A stretch of DNA of 31,299 bases from an uncultured Bacteroidales bacterium. GTDB lineage: Bacteria; Bacteroidota; Bacteroidia; Bacteroidales; UBA932. The notes beneath the pieces are model-generated. The model made no database searches, was not told the origin of the DNA, and saw nothing but the letters and a program-made list of their open reading frames with translations. This document shows positions 16,595 through 24,805 of the stretch, one piece after another (within the stretch, counting starts at the first letter, position 1; every line of letters starts with the position of its first letter). The position numbers and the translations under genes are program-made. The stretch spans positions 1 to 31,299 of the forward strand of contig ONYJ01000080.1 in the NCBI GenBank assembly GCA_900322025.1, written 5' to 3'.

Positions 16595-17723
16595 GCTATT
16601 AAGAATGTCGAACATTCCGGTATCCATAGATGTGTTCTGTAGAGACTTGCTGGCAGAACTATCTAAAGATTACGAGGTTGTTGTAGTTTCTTCTCCGGAG
16701 AAAGAATTGGAATCTATCAGAAAACGCGAGGGAGTAAGAACCATAGGGGTAAAGATAGAAAGAAGAATTTCTCCGTTGAAAGATTTCAAAACTTTGTTGA
16801 GGCTTGTTAAAATTTTTAAGCATGAAAGGCCGGACATAGTGCATACCATGAATCCTAAAGCCGGATTGTTGGGAATGATGGCAGCGCGTTATAGTGGAGT
16901 CAGGCTTAGGGTTCACTCTTTTACCGGTCTTGTTTTTCCTCAGGCCAAAGGAATAAAAAAGTATATCTTAAAAACTACAGATAAAATAACATGTAGATGT
17001 GCAACACACATACTCCCAGAGGGAAACGGAGTGCGCAAAGATTTGCTTTTTAATAAAATAACCAGTAAGCCTCTGAGGGTATTAGGATACGGAAATATAA
17101 GGGGGATAGATATAAAATACTATAGTCCGGATAATGCCGAAATCCAGCCACAGGCGTCGGTACTCGCAAGAAAAGACATGTTTACCTTTATTTTTGTAGG
17201 GAGGATAGCCAGAGATAAAGGAATAGGTGAACTTGTGGAAGCATTTCTACGCCTGTCTGACAAGCGTAAAGATATAAGGCTGTTTATATTAGGGGTGGAT
17301 GAGCCTGACGATAGGCCTTCTGCCAAAATTTTGGAGGCAATAAGGCACACTTCGCAGATAGAGGCTACCGGTGGAGTGAGTGATGTGAGGCCTTATATGA
17401 AGGCATCAGACTGCCTTATTCTTCCGAGCTACAGAGAGGGTTTCCCGAATTCTGTAATAGAAGGAGGGGCTATGGGGCTTCCTTGTATAGTTACAGATAT
17501 CAATGGATCTAACGAAATAATATCAAATGGAGTGAATGGCTTGATAGTTCCGGCAAAGGATACCGAAGCTTTATGTAGGGCAATGGGTAAAGTAGTGGAA
17601 GATAGGCAGCTATATGACAGAATGCGAATGAATGCACGCCAGATGGTAATCCATCGCTTCGATAGAACTTTGGTGTGGAATAGTTTGAAAGCCTTTTACA
17701 AAGAAATTACAGAAAATCACTAA
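16575..17723 (+). CDS. Glycosyltransferase, GT4-type (PglA-like)
   Basis: 382 residues, predicted GT-B fold. The N-terminal domain has IPVSIDVFCRDLLAELSKDY and IVHTMNPKAGLLGMMAARYSG, the latter a segment also seen in enzymes that add the second sugar onto a bacillosamine-type lipid-linked acceptor. The donor domain has FTFIFVGRIARDKGIGELVE and the EX7E-type SYREGFPNSVIEGGAMGLP. Its position directly before the initiating phosphoglycosyl transferase fits a second-step enzyme, but this is inference. I choose the ATG at 16575; a frame extending to 16497 would read through much more of the preceding gene. Confidence 0.9.
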   Translation: MEEKKLKLLRMSNIPVSIDVFCRDLLAELSKDYEVVVVSSPEKELESIRKREGVRTIGVKIERRISPLKDFKTLLRLVKIFKHERPDIVHTMNPKAGLLGMMAARYSGVRLRVHSFTGLVFPQAKGIKKYILKTTDKITCRCATHILPEGNGVRKDLLFNKITSKPLRVLGYGNIRGIDIKYYSPDNAEIQPQASVLARKDMFTFIFVGRIARDKGIGELVEAFLRLSDKRKDIRLFILGVDEPDDRPSAKILEAIRHTSQIEATGGVSDVRPYMKASDCLILPSYREGFPNSVIEGGAMGLPCIVTDINGSNEIISNGVNGLIVPAKDTEALCRAMGKVVEDRQLYDRMRMNARQMVIHRFDRTLVWNSLKAFYKEITENH

Positions 17724-17733
17724 ATAGAAGAAC

Positions 17734-18342
17734 ATGTATAAGAATGGCATAAAAAGAATCTTGGGTTTTGTGTTGGCTTTGGTGGGGCTCATCTGTTTCG
17801 GATGGGTGATTCTGCTATTCGCAATACTCTTGTTTTTTGCCAATAAAGGTGCCGGAGTTTTCTTTTCTCAGAGCCGTCCTGGTAAAAACGGAAAGATATT
17901 TAAAGTGTACAAGTTCAAAACCATGACAGACGAAAAGGATGCAGAAGGCAATCTTTTACCAGATGATCAGCGACTTACAAAGATAGGACGATTTGTCAGG
18001 AGTACTTCTGTAGATGAACTTCCACAGCTTGTGAATGTGTTAAAAGGCGATATGGCCATAATAGGACCGAGGCCTTTGCTGGTTCAGTATCTAAGCAGAT
18101 ATAGCCCACATCAGGCACGAAGGCACGAGGTGCGACCGGGTATTACCGGCTGGGCACAATGCCATGGCAGAAACGCAATAACGTGGAAAGAAAAATTTGA
18201 TTTAGATGTATGGTATGTAGATCATTGTACATTTTGTACAGATCTAAAAATACTATATCTGACAATAGTAAAAGTGTTTAAGAGAGAGGGGGTTGCTCAA
18301 CAGGGATATGCTACTGCAGAGGAGTTTACCGGAAATAACTAA
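17734..18342 (+). CDS. Initiating phosphoglycosyl transferase (PglC-like, monotopic)
   Basis: 202 residues. Transfers a sugar-1-phosphate from a UDP-sugar to undecaprenyl phosphate, the first membrane step of glycan assembly. One re-entrant hydrophobic segment lies at residues 8-36, followed by FFSQSRPGKNGKIFKVYKFK, TKIGRFVRSTSVDELPQL with the catalytic Asp94-Glu95 pair, the KGDMAIIGPRPLL motif and RPGITGWAQCHGRN. The short length without the N-terminal four-helix domain of WbaP-type enzymes makes it PglC-like. With the dehydratase and aminotransferase in the same operon, a UDP-diamino-trideoxyhexose is a plausible donor. Confidence 0.94.
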   Translation: MYKNGIKRILGFVLALVGLICFGWVILLFAILLFFANKGAGVFFSQSRPGKNGKIFKVYKFKTMTDEKDAEGNLLPDDQRLTKIGRFVRSTSVDELPQLVNVLKGDMAIIGPRPLLVQYLSRYSPHQARRHEVRPGITGWAQCHGRNAITWKEKFDLDVWYVDHCTFCTDLKILYLTIVKVFKREGVAQQGYATAEEFTGNN

Positions 18343-18365
18343 AAAGCAAAAGGTATAGTAAAAAT

Positions 18366-19664
18366 ATGGCAAACAGAATTTATTTGTGTCTTGCGCACAT
18401 GGGAGGACAGGAACAAAGGTTTATACAAGAAGCTTTTGATACTAACTGGGTTGTGCCGCTTGGTCCAAATGTCAACGGCTTTGAAGAAGATATTCAGAAA
18501 TTCGTATGCTCTCTCGCCAACAAAGAAGAGAAGGCTTTATCGGCTGAAGTGGTAGCTCTTAGTTCCGGAACAGCTGCCGTGCATCTTGCGCTTGTTGCCT
18601 GTGGTGTAGGATATGGAGATGAGGTTATTGTTCAGAGCTTTACTTTCTGTGCCTCTTCGCATCCTGTAACCTATGTGGGAGCAAAGCCGGTGTTTGTAGA
18701 TAGCGAAAAAGACAGTTGGAATATAGATCCGCAGTTGTTGGAGGAAGCCATAAAAGACCGTATATCCAAAACTGGTAAGAAGCCAAAAGCTATAATTCCT
18801 GTGGCCCTGTACGGAATGCCTTATCAGATAGATAAGATAATGGCCATAGCAGAAGCCTATGATATTCCTGTTATCGAAGATGCGGCAGAGGGTTTTGGAA
18901 GTCGTTTCAGCGGCAGGGTGTTGGGAACCTTCGGGAAATATGGAATCCTCTCATTCAATGGCAATAAGATGATAACCACATCTGGAGGAGGAGCTATGAT
19001 TTGTACCAATCCGGAGGATAAGCAGAAAATAATGTGGTATGCTACTCAGGCTCGCGAGGCCTATCCTTACTACCAGCACGAGGCTATAGGATATAATTAC
19101 AGGCTGAGTAATATCTGTGCAGGAATAGGGCGAGGGCAAATGTTGGTTCTGGATGAGCACATAGCACACCATAAACATCTCTATAACCTTTATCGTGAAC
19201 TTTTTGCTACAGTAGAAGGTATTGAGGTGCACGGCAATCCTTCGGAGGAATACGACAGCAATTTCTGGCTTAATACAATAACTATTCATCCGGATATAAA
19301 AATCAAAGGTCAGGAAAATGCCTATAAGACAGTAGTAAAAGGGGCGGTAGGAGGTGCTGCCGGGGTAGTGCGCGCCACAGAGAACGCCCATACAGACTGT
19401 GAGCCAAACAGCAATATAGAAGCTCTCAGGATGTTTTTAGATGAGTCTGGCATAGAAGCCCGGCCACTCTGGAAGCCGATGCACTGCCAGCCGGTATATT
19501 CCGAGGCTCCGTATTATCTTAAACCATGCCAGCTGTTTGGCAAAAATGAAAGTTCTGTGAGCGAAGGTCTTTTTAAGGTAGGTATGTGTCTGCCTTCCGG
19601 GCCCTGTGTAACAGATGAGGATGCTAAGTATATAGTGGGAAAAATCAAAGAAGCTATATTGTGA
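18366..19664 (+). CDS. DegT/DnrJ/EryC1-family UDP-4-keto-sugar aminotransferase (PglE-like)
   Basis: PLP-dependent enzyme expected to aminate the C4 keto group of the UDP-sugar produced by the dehydratase at 11153, giving a 4-amino-4,6-dideoxy sugar. 432 residues. The N terminus IYLCLAHMGGQEQ...FDTNWVVPLGPNVNGFE is typical of the PglE group. LSSGTAAVHLAL forms the phosphate-binding part, EDAAEGFGS contains the PLP-ring Asp172, and SFNGNKMITT has the Schiff-base Lys201. The C-terminal RPLWKPMHCQPVY is also typical. Between about residues 312 and 348 there is an extra Gly/Ala/Val-rich segment, absent as far as I know from close relatives, which explains the large size. Last gene of the operon. 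Confidence 0.93.
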   Translation: MANRIYLCLAHMGGQEQRFIQEAFDTNWVVPLGPNVNGFEEDIQKFVCSLANKEEKALSAEVVALSSGTAAVHLALVACGVGYGDEVIVQSFTFCASSHPVTYVGAKPVFVDSEKDSWNIDPQLLEEAIKDRISKTGKKPKAIIPVALYGMPYQIDKIMAIAEAYDIPVIEDAAEGFGSRFSGRVLGTFGKYGILSFNGNKMITTSGGGAMICTNPEDKQKIMWYATQAREAYPYYQHEAIGYNYRLSNICAGIGRGQMLVLDEHIAHHKHLYNLYRELFATVEGIEVHGNPSEEYDSNFWLNTITIHPDIKIKGQENAYKTVVKGAVGGAAGVVRATENAHTDCEPNSNIEALRMFLDESGIEARPLWKPMHCQPVYSEAPYYLKPCQLFGKNESSVSEGLFKVGMCLPSGPCVTDEDAKYIVGKIKEAIL

Positions 19665-19735
19665 TAAGCAAAGAATTGCTATGCTTGCAGCAGGCAGCTT
19701 CTCTTATAGACAATAACTTGGAAGGGTTGGTAAAA

Positions 19736-20341
19736 TCAGTTGCTTTCTAACGGTTGCTCTTTTCTGAGGGCAAATAGTTCGGTTTCGGGAGCAGGGAATA
19801 CTATGTATTTTGAAGTAGGAGAAGAGTCTCTGGGTATTATTGTGGCCGGATTTCCAATTACAATGCTATTGTCGGGCACATCTATATTTACAAAAGACAA
19901 TGGGGCTATGAGTACATTGTTGCCGATGGTTACGTTGCCTATAATAACTGAATTAGCGCTCATTACTACATTATTTCCGATTTTTGGAACCCCTTTTCTT
20001 TTGCCGAGAGCATTGCCGATGAGGCATCCTTGTGCAATGTTGAAGTTTTCTCCTATTTCTGCCTGTGGATTAACCACGATAGTTCCAAAATGTCCTATTT
20101 TTAAACCCTTGCCGATTTTGGTGCCTATGGGAATCTGAATGCCTGTAATAACTTTAGTTATGTGGAAGAGCGGATAATACAGTATCTTTCCAAAGATATT
20201 AGAACAAGCAGAAGCCTTTCTGAAGAAGTAGGTGAAAGTATAGCCCGGGGTAAAGAAAAAATATCTCAGTTTTACAAAAAAACGTTTTGAGGCTTCTCCT
20301 TCATATCTGTGTAAATCGTGTATAGTGCGAATTTTTGACAT
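19736..20341 (-). CDS. Hexapeptide-repeat O-acetyltransferase (serine acetyltransferase-like)
   Basis: 201 residues with a left-handed beta-helix made of hexapeptide repeats (IPIGTKIGKGLKIGHFGTIV, then KIGNNVVMSANSVIIGNVTIG). His84 in KIGHFGT lies where the catalytic His of serine acetyltransferases and related sugar O-acetyltransferases sits. The N-terminal part (to about 60) is basic and aromatic and may touch the membrane. In a polysaccharide locus it more likely acetylates a sugar than serine. It is not of the PglD type, which has an extra N-terminal Rossmann domain. Second gene of a minus-strand pair, 11 bases after the acyltransferase at 20353; it converges with the aminotransferase gene, 71 bases apart. 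Confidence 0.87.
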   Translation of the reverse strand: MSKIRTIHDLHRYEGEASKRFFVKLRYFFFTPGYTFTYFFRKASACSNIFGKILYYPLFHITKVITGIQIPIGTKIGKGLKIGHFGTIVVNPQAEIGENFNIAQGCLIGNALGKRKGVPKIGNNVVMSANSVIIGNVTIGNNVLIAPLSFVNIDVPDNSIVIGNPATIIPRDSSPTSKYIVFPAPETELFALRKEQPLESN

Positions 20342-20352
20342 ATATCTGTTGT

Positions 20353-21414
20353 TTAATATTCTTGTGGCCTTGAAAAGCCGAGATCTAATCTTTTATCTAA
20401 CCGAGAGCCTGCCTTTTGTGCAAGTTTCCATACAGGGGTAAACAACTTGTCTATAAACAGGGCGGCTACAACAACGGTAATAGAGAGTGCTATCCAAATC
20501 AGGATAACCAGAATAGCTTTGTTATCAAAAGCGTTACCAGAAAGAAGTTTAACCACGGCAGTTTTTAGAAAATGTCTTACAACCGGGTGTTCTTGAATCA
20601 GATACACGGCCAAAACAGAGGCCGCAAGATAGTTTATGGTCTTTGAGTTTAACCGCAAATTTGTAAAAGCCAAAAAGAGAAGAACAGCATTCAATATCAA
20701 TCCCGGGCTACAGTATATAAAATTGAGAGCAAATACAGCATTGGCATAAGTTGTACCTTTGAAAAAGTAGCAGAAGCTCACAAACACAACATTGTAGGCC
20801 AGCCAAATATAAAAGAAATTTAACCTCAAGGCCTTCTTGAGAGAGGTTTCATATAGGCGTATGGTATTACCTATCAGGTAGATAAAAAAGAAGTTCACAA
20901 CATTTTTGCCGCCAGAAAGAGAAGCATCTTTGCCAGCTATGGCAAAATAAACGGCACATAGGGCAAGAGAGCCAAGAATAAAGAAGCGCTGTTTGGTATT
21001 TATGGCTGCAATGCAGTAGTTTATTATAGGAGAAAGAACAAACAATATTAAATATGTGCGTACATACCAGTATGGAGTTCTCGAAACAAAACATATTGTG
21101 TCTAAAAGCTTACCTTTTTCCCCGACAAGCGGATGGCTATGCCACACAAGCATAAGCGGGACGTAATAGACAAACATCATGGCTAAGAGTTTGAATAGCC
21201 CTCTAAAAGAAAACACTATTCCAAAATAGCCGCTAATTAGTACAAAGAGCAGAACTCCTATATGCAACATAAGGTTTATAGCATACATAAAACTGCTTTC
21301 GTAGTTGGCTGAGACCGTAAAAAACACGGTAAGATGATATAACACTATAAATGTAATAGCTAATATCCTTAGCAATTCCATATTGCTGTTTCTTGCCTTG
21401 TCTGCAGTACCCAT
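20353..21414 (-). CDS. Acyltransferase family 3 membrane protein
   Basis: 353-residue integral membrane protein with about ten hydrophobic segments. The N terminus RNSNMELLRILAITFIVLYH is the hallmark first helix of acyltransferase-3 proteins, with the conserved Arg and the His thought to be catalytic; RTPYWYVRTYLILFVLSPII matches the later conserved region. Such proteins O-acetylate (or otherwise acylate) surface polysaccharides across the inner membrane. Together with the hexapeptide enzyme it forms a small decoration operon read against the capsule genes. A minus-strand -7 element lies 37 bases upstream of the ATG. The C-terminal tail after the last helix is short and basic. Confidence 0.92.
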   Translation of the reverse strand: MGTADKARNSNMELLRILAITFIVLYHLTVFFTVSANYESSFMYAINLMLHIGVLLFVLISGYFGIVFSFRGLFKLLAMMFVYYVPLMLVWHSHPLVGEKGKLLDTICFVSRTPYWYVRTYLILFVLSPIINYCIAAINTKQRFFILGSLALCAVYFAIAGKDASLSGGKNVVNFFFIYLIGNTIRLYETSLKKALRLNFFYIWLAYNVVFVSFCYFFKGTTYANAVFALNFIYCSPGLILNAVLLFLAFTNLRLNSKTINYLAASVLAVYLIQEHPVVRHFLKTAVVKLLSGNAFDNKAILVILIWIALSITVVVAALFIDKLFTPVWKLAQKAGSRLDKRLDLGFSRPQEY

Positions 21415-21451
21415 AAATATTTTGTTGTTGATGTTTTATGCAATAAGGTTA

Positions 21452-21459
21452 CAAATTTA
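21452..21459 (-). promoter_or_regulatory. -7 promoter element for the acyltransferase pair
   Basis: On the minus strand this reads TAAATTTG, a match to TAnnTTTG. It lies about 37 bases before the ATG at 21414, so here a short 5' leader is expected. A TTTG on the minus strand near 21491-21495 is too far for standard -33 spacing. Confidence 0.45.
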
Positions 21460-21510
21460 TGAAAAATGAGAGTTTTATATGCTACATAGGCAAAGACCGA
21501 CACTTTTTAT

Positions 21511-21518
21511 TATCTTTG
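21511..21518 (+). promoter_or_regulatory. -7 promoter element for the export operon
   Basis: TATCTTTG, an exact match to TAnnTTTG, ends 24 bases before the ATG of the Wza-like gene. It is back to back with the minus-strand element at 21452-21459, making a 128-base divergent promoter region between 21415 and 21542. No clear -33 TTTG is visible. Confidence 0.55.
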
Positions 21519-21542
21519 CACGGTTAGAAAACTTTTAGAATT

Positions 21543-22307
21543 ATGAAAAACAGGAAATCTTTTTTGGTATTACTGTTTGCTGGCGTTATGGTCTTGGGGG
21601 CCTGTCGTTCTGCAAAAGAGGTTGCATACCTTCAGGATAGCTACGACACCGATATTCAGAAAATCTTAAACTATCAAGATATCAAGATCAAGCCGGGAGA
21701 TATGCTGTCTATTTATGTGAGTCATAAGGAGCCTGCGCTTGCAGCATTGTTCAATATGGGAGAATCTGTCGGCACAGATAGCCAGAAATCTCCGGGTTAT
21801 ACGGTTGACTTTAACGGAGAAATAGACTTTCCGGTTGTAGGGCGAATAAAGGTCTCCGGTCTTACAAGAGGAGAGCTGTCTTCTATGCTAAAGAATCGTT
21901 TAGACGAAGATGGTTTGCTTAAAAATGCAGTGGTTACCATTGCTTTCCAGAACTTTAACGTATCTGTTCTGGGAGAGGTAAACAGCCCGGGCAAGTATGC
22001 TGTTCAGGGCGATCGCGTTTCTTTGTTGGATGCAATAGCATTAGCCGGCGATCTTACTATTTACGGTAGAAGAGATAGCATAATGGTTATCAGAGAATCC
22101 GATGGGCAAAGGCAGATTCTTTACAATAACATTCTCTCAAAAGACGTTCTTAATTCTCCTTCTTTCTACCTGCAGCAGAACGATATGGTTTATGTCAGAC
22201 CTAACAGAATCAAGGCTCAGCAGAGTGGAATAAATCAGAATAATAATGTTGGAGTGTGGTTGTCTGCAACATCTTTACTGCTCACCATAATGAGATTTTT
22301 CTTCTAA
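21543..22307 (+). CDS. Wza-like polysaccharide export lipoprotein
   Basis: 254 residues. A lipoprotein signal peptide ends with VLGAC, so Cys21 should be lipidated. The Poly_export domain follows (IKIKPGDMLSIYVSHKEPAL, then YTVDFNGEIDFPVVGRIKVSG) and an SLBB domain (FNVSVLGEVNSPGKYAVQGD, SLLDAIALAGDLTIYGRRD). The C terminus ends in a hydrophobic segment (VWLSATSLLLTIMRFFF), which could be a membrane anchor; Bacteroidota Wza-like proteins are shorter than E. coli Wza and often end this way. It probably forms the outer-membrane export channel with the Wzc-like kinase encoded 17 bases downstream. Confidence 0.93.
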   Translation: MKNRKSFLVLLFAGVMVLGACRSAKEVAYLQDSYDTDIQKILNYQDIKIKPGDMLSIYVSHKEPALAALFNMGESVGTDSQKSPGYTVDFNGEIDFPVVGRIKVSGLTRGELSSMLKNRLDEDGLLKNAVVTIAFQNFNVSVLGEVNSPGKYAVQGDRVSLLDAIALAGDLTIYGRRDSIMVIRESDGQRQILYNNILSKDVLNSPSFYLQQNDMVYVRPNRIKAQQSGINQNNNVGVWLSATSLLLTIMRFFF

Positions 22308-22324
22308 TTTTTTCTCTGAAAATT

Positions 22325-24793
22325 ATGGCAAAAGAAGAATTAAAAAAAGTAGAAACAGCATCGGAATCAAGAGGTGCTCAGATAAATTTACGAGATATAA
22401 TAGTAATCTTTTGGTATAACAAATGGTGGTTTGTATTGTCTGTCTTTGTTAGCCTTTTCATTGCCGGGCTATATCTGAAGAAAACCCCAAAGACTTATTC
22501 CAGAACAGCTTCCGTAATGGTGAAGAGCAAAAATTCTGGCGGAAGCAATATGAGCCAGAGTGCTATGTTTCAAGACATTGGCTCTATGAGTTTAATGCAT
22601 TCAGATGTGAGCAACGAACTATATGTGTTCAAGTCTTATCAGCTGATGCACAATGTGGTAAACAAGTTAAACCTTACTGTTAATTACTTTGTGCCAAGGG
22701 GGTTAAGAAAGCAAAACCTCTACAAACTTTCTCCTGTAGATATTTCGTTTATAGATGCCAACCCTAAAAACACCCTGTCTTTGAAACTGAAAGTTTTGGA
22801 TGAAAACACAGTGCAGATTTCAGACTACTTTAAGAAGGGACAAGCGAATAGCGGAGAGGCGTCTATGAAAATCAATCTTGGCGATACTACAGACACTCCT
22901 ATTGGCCGAGTTTACATTACCTCCACAGACAGAATAAACGAATATAAAGGAGAGACTATAAACATAACAAAAGGTAGTTTGAAACCTACTGTTTTAATGT
23001 ATCTAAGTAAGGTTAATGTGCTTATTGCAGACCGTATGGCAAGCATTATAAACCTTTCTATGAAAGACGTTTCTGAGTTTAGGGCAGAAGATGTTCTGAA
23101 CACGATGATAGATGCTTACAACGAGGAGAACCTGGCAGATAAGAATGCTACATCCAGAAGTACCGAGCAATTTATCAATGACCGTCTTGAGGTTATCAAT
23201 GAGGAGTTAGGAGCAGTGGATTCGGATATAGCAAGCTATAAATCTTCTGCCGGCTTTACAGATGTTTCTACCGTAACATCTACTTATGCCTCAGAGGGGA
23301 ACGAATACAGACGAACAGTTTTGGGTATAGAGAATCAACTGACCTTGGCTCGTCAGATACAGTCTCATATCAATAATCCTCAGAGCAGAAATCAGCCACT
23401 TCCTTCTAACCTTGGCTTAGACCCGGGAATAGAGAGTCAGATAAATCAGTACAACAATTTGCTTATGCAGAGAAACAAGTTGTATTCTTCCAGTTCCGAA
23501 AACAACCCGTTGGTTCAAGATTTAGACGCTCAGTTGATACCTATGAAGCAGACAATATCGTCTTCTATCAACAACTTGGTGAACTCGTTGAGCTTGCAAG
23601 CCGGCAATGTGCGTACTCGTGAGGCTATTACAAGAGGAAAGGTGGCTGCAATTCCTCAGCAGCAGAACAAGCTTACCTCAAAAGAAAGGCAGCAGAAAAT
23701 CAAAGAGGAGCTTTATCTCTATTTGTTGAACAAGAGGGAGGAAAATGCTCTTAGTCTGGCGATGACAGAGAGTTCTATAAAAGTTATAGACAAGGCTCGT
23801 GGTCCTTTAGCTCCGATTGCTCCTAACAGCCGCTTCATTTTAATGGTGGCTCTTATAATCGGCTTGGTAATTCCAGCGGTAATTTTGTGGATAAAAGATA
23901 TGCTGGATGTTTATGTAAGAAACCGCAAGGATGTAGAAGATGTTGTAAGCGCTCCTTTCCTTGGGGAGATTCCAAAAAAGACCGACTTGGAAGAGCGGCA
24001 AATTGTTGTAAGAGAAGACGGGCGTGATTCCATTTCAGAAGCATTCCGTATCATAAGAACCAACATGGATTTTATGAATGTTACAAACGGAGAAAAACAA
24101 GTTGTTATGTTTACATCTCAAGCTCCTGGAAACGGAAAAACATTTGTTTCTACCAACCTTGCAGTGAGTTTTGCGCAAGCTAACAAGCGTATAATTTTGA
24201 TAGATACCGATATTCGTAAGGCTACGATAGAAACAATTCTTGCTAAAACAGATGAGTATGTTAAAGGCAGCAAGCTGCATGGTTTAACTTCTTATCTCAG
24301 CGGAAAAATAGACAATATTTCAGATATCATACACAAAGGAGCATTCTCCAGCAAGTTAGATGTGATATTTGCAGGTCCGATACCTCCAAATCCTACAGAG
24401 TTACTTATGACAGAGAGGTTGAAAACTCTAGTGGAGGAACTGAAGAAAGACTACGATTACATATTCTTGGACAATGTTCCTAATGGAATGGTGGCAGACG
24501 CAAGTATTGTTAACAAGTTGTGCGACCTTACAATATTTGTAATACGAGCCGGAGTAATGGACAGAAGACAATTATTTGATGTAGAGAAGATGTATTCAGA
24601 TAAAACGCTGAAGAATATGTGCGTTGTTCTGAACTCAACAGACCAGAGTAAGAAGGGCTACGGTTATGGTTATGGCTACGGTTATGGTTATGGCTACGGC
24701 TATGGTTATGGTTATGGCCAAGAAGAATATGAAGGGAAGAAGACAAAATTCCAAAAATTTATGGATAGGTTTCCTTTACACAGAAACAAATAG
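22325..24793 (+). CDS. Wzc-like tyrosine autokinase for polysaccharide chain-length control
   Basis: 822 residues. An N-terminal Wzz-type domain has a membrane helix near 32-50 (WWFVLSVFVSLFIAGLYL). A long periplasmic part contains predicted coiled coil, followed by a second helix near 500-520 (FILMVALIIGLVIPAVIL). The cytoplasmic BY-kinase domain has Walker A SQAPGNGKT (Lys605), Walker A' ILIDTDIRK and Walker B YIFLDNVP. The tail holds ten Gly-Tyr repeats (778-797), the probable autophosphorylation cluster. It is probably reversed by the CpsB-like phosphatase encoded 12 bases downstream. I choose the ATG at 22325; a frame from 22256 would overlap the previous gene by 52 bases. Confidence 0.95.
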   Translation: MAKEELKKVETASESRGAQINLRDIIVIFWYNKWWFVLSVFVSLFIAGLYLKKTPKTYSRTASVMVKSKNSGGSNMSQSAMFQDIGSMSLMHSDVSNELYVFKSYQLMHNVVNKLNLTVNYFVPRGLRKQNLYKLSPVDISFIDANPKNTLSLKLKVLDENTVQISDYFKKGQANSGEASMKINLGDTTDTPIGRVYITSTDRINEYKGETINITKGSLKPTVLMYLSKVNVLIADRMASIINLSMKDVSEFRAEDVLNTMIDAYNEENLADKNATSRSTEQFINDRLEVINEELGAVDSDIASYKSSAGFTDVSTVTSTYASEGNEYRRTVLGIENQLTLARQIQSHINNPQSRNQPLPSNLGLDPGIESQINQYNNLLMQRNKLYSSSSENNPLVQDLDAQLIPMKQTISSSINNLVNSLSLQAGNVRTREAITRGKVAAIPQQQNKLTSKERQQKIKEELYLYLLNKREENALSLAMTESSIKVIDKARGPLAPIAPNSRFILMVALIIGLVIPAVILWIKDMLDVYVRNRKDVEDVVSAPFLGEIPKKTDLEERQIVVREDGRDSISEAFRIIRTNMDFMNVTNGEKQVVMFTSQAPGNGKTFVSTNLAVSFAQANKRIILIDTDIRKATIETILAKTDEYVKGSKLHGLTSYLSGKIDNISDIIHKGAFSSKLDVIFAGPIPPNPTELLMTERLKTLVEELKKDYDYIFLDNVPNGMVADASIVNKLCDLTIFVIRAGVMDRRQLFDVEKMYSDKTLKNMCVVLNSTDQSKKGYGYGYGYGYGYGYGYGYGYGQEEYEGKKTKFQKFMDRFPLHRNK
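24656..24715 (+). repeat. Hexanucleotide repeat encoding ten Gly-Tyr units
   Basis: Ten consecutive GGYTAY hexamers (Y = C or T). The first six units form two identical 18-base blocks, GGCTAC-GGTTAT-GGTTAT. Each six-base gain or loss would change the tyrosine tail of the kinase by one Gly-Tyr without breaking the frame. Confidence 0.97.
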
Positions 24794-24805
24794 ACATAAG
24801 GCGTG

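Noticed and set aside
19667..19680. AGCAA-AGAA-TTGCT inverted repeat between the converging operons as a terminator
   Set aside because: Only five base pairs with three A-T pairs and no T run on either side; too weak to annotate.
19661..19750. A 29-codon frame starting at a GTG that overlaps the aminotransferase stop (VISKELLCLQQA...)
   Set aside because: Very short, no recognisable domain, GTG start and overlap with the end of the convergent acetyltransferase gene. It may be a remnant of a deleted gene, but nothing supports this.
24528..24746. Minus-strand frame rich in His, Asn, Ser and Arg over the repeat
   Set aside because: It is the antisense of the Gly-Tyr repeat and kinase end; the His-Asn pattern is a by-product of the hexamer.
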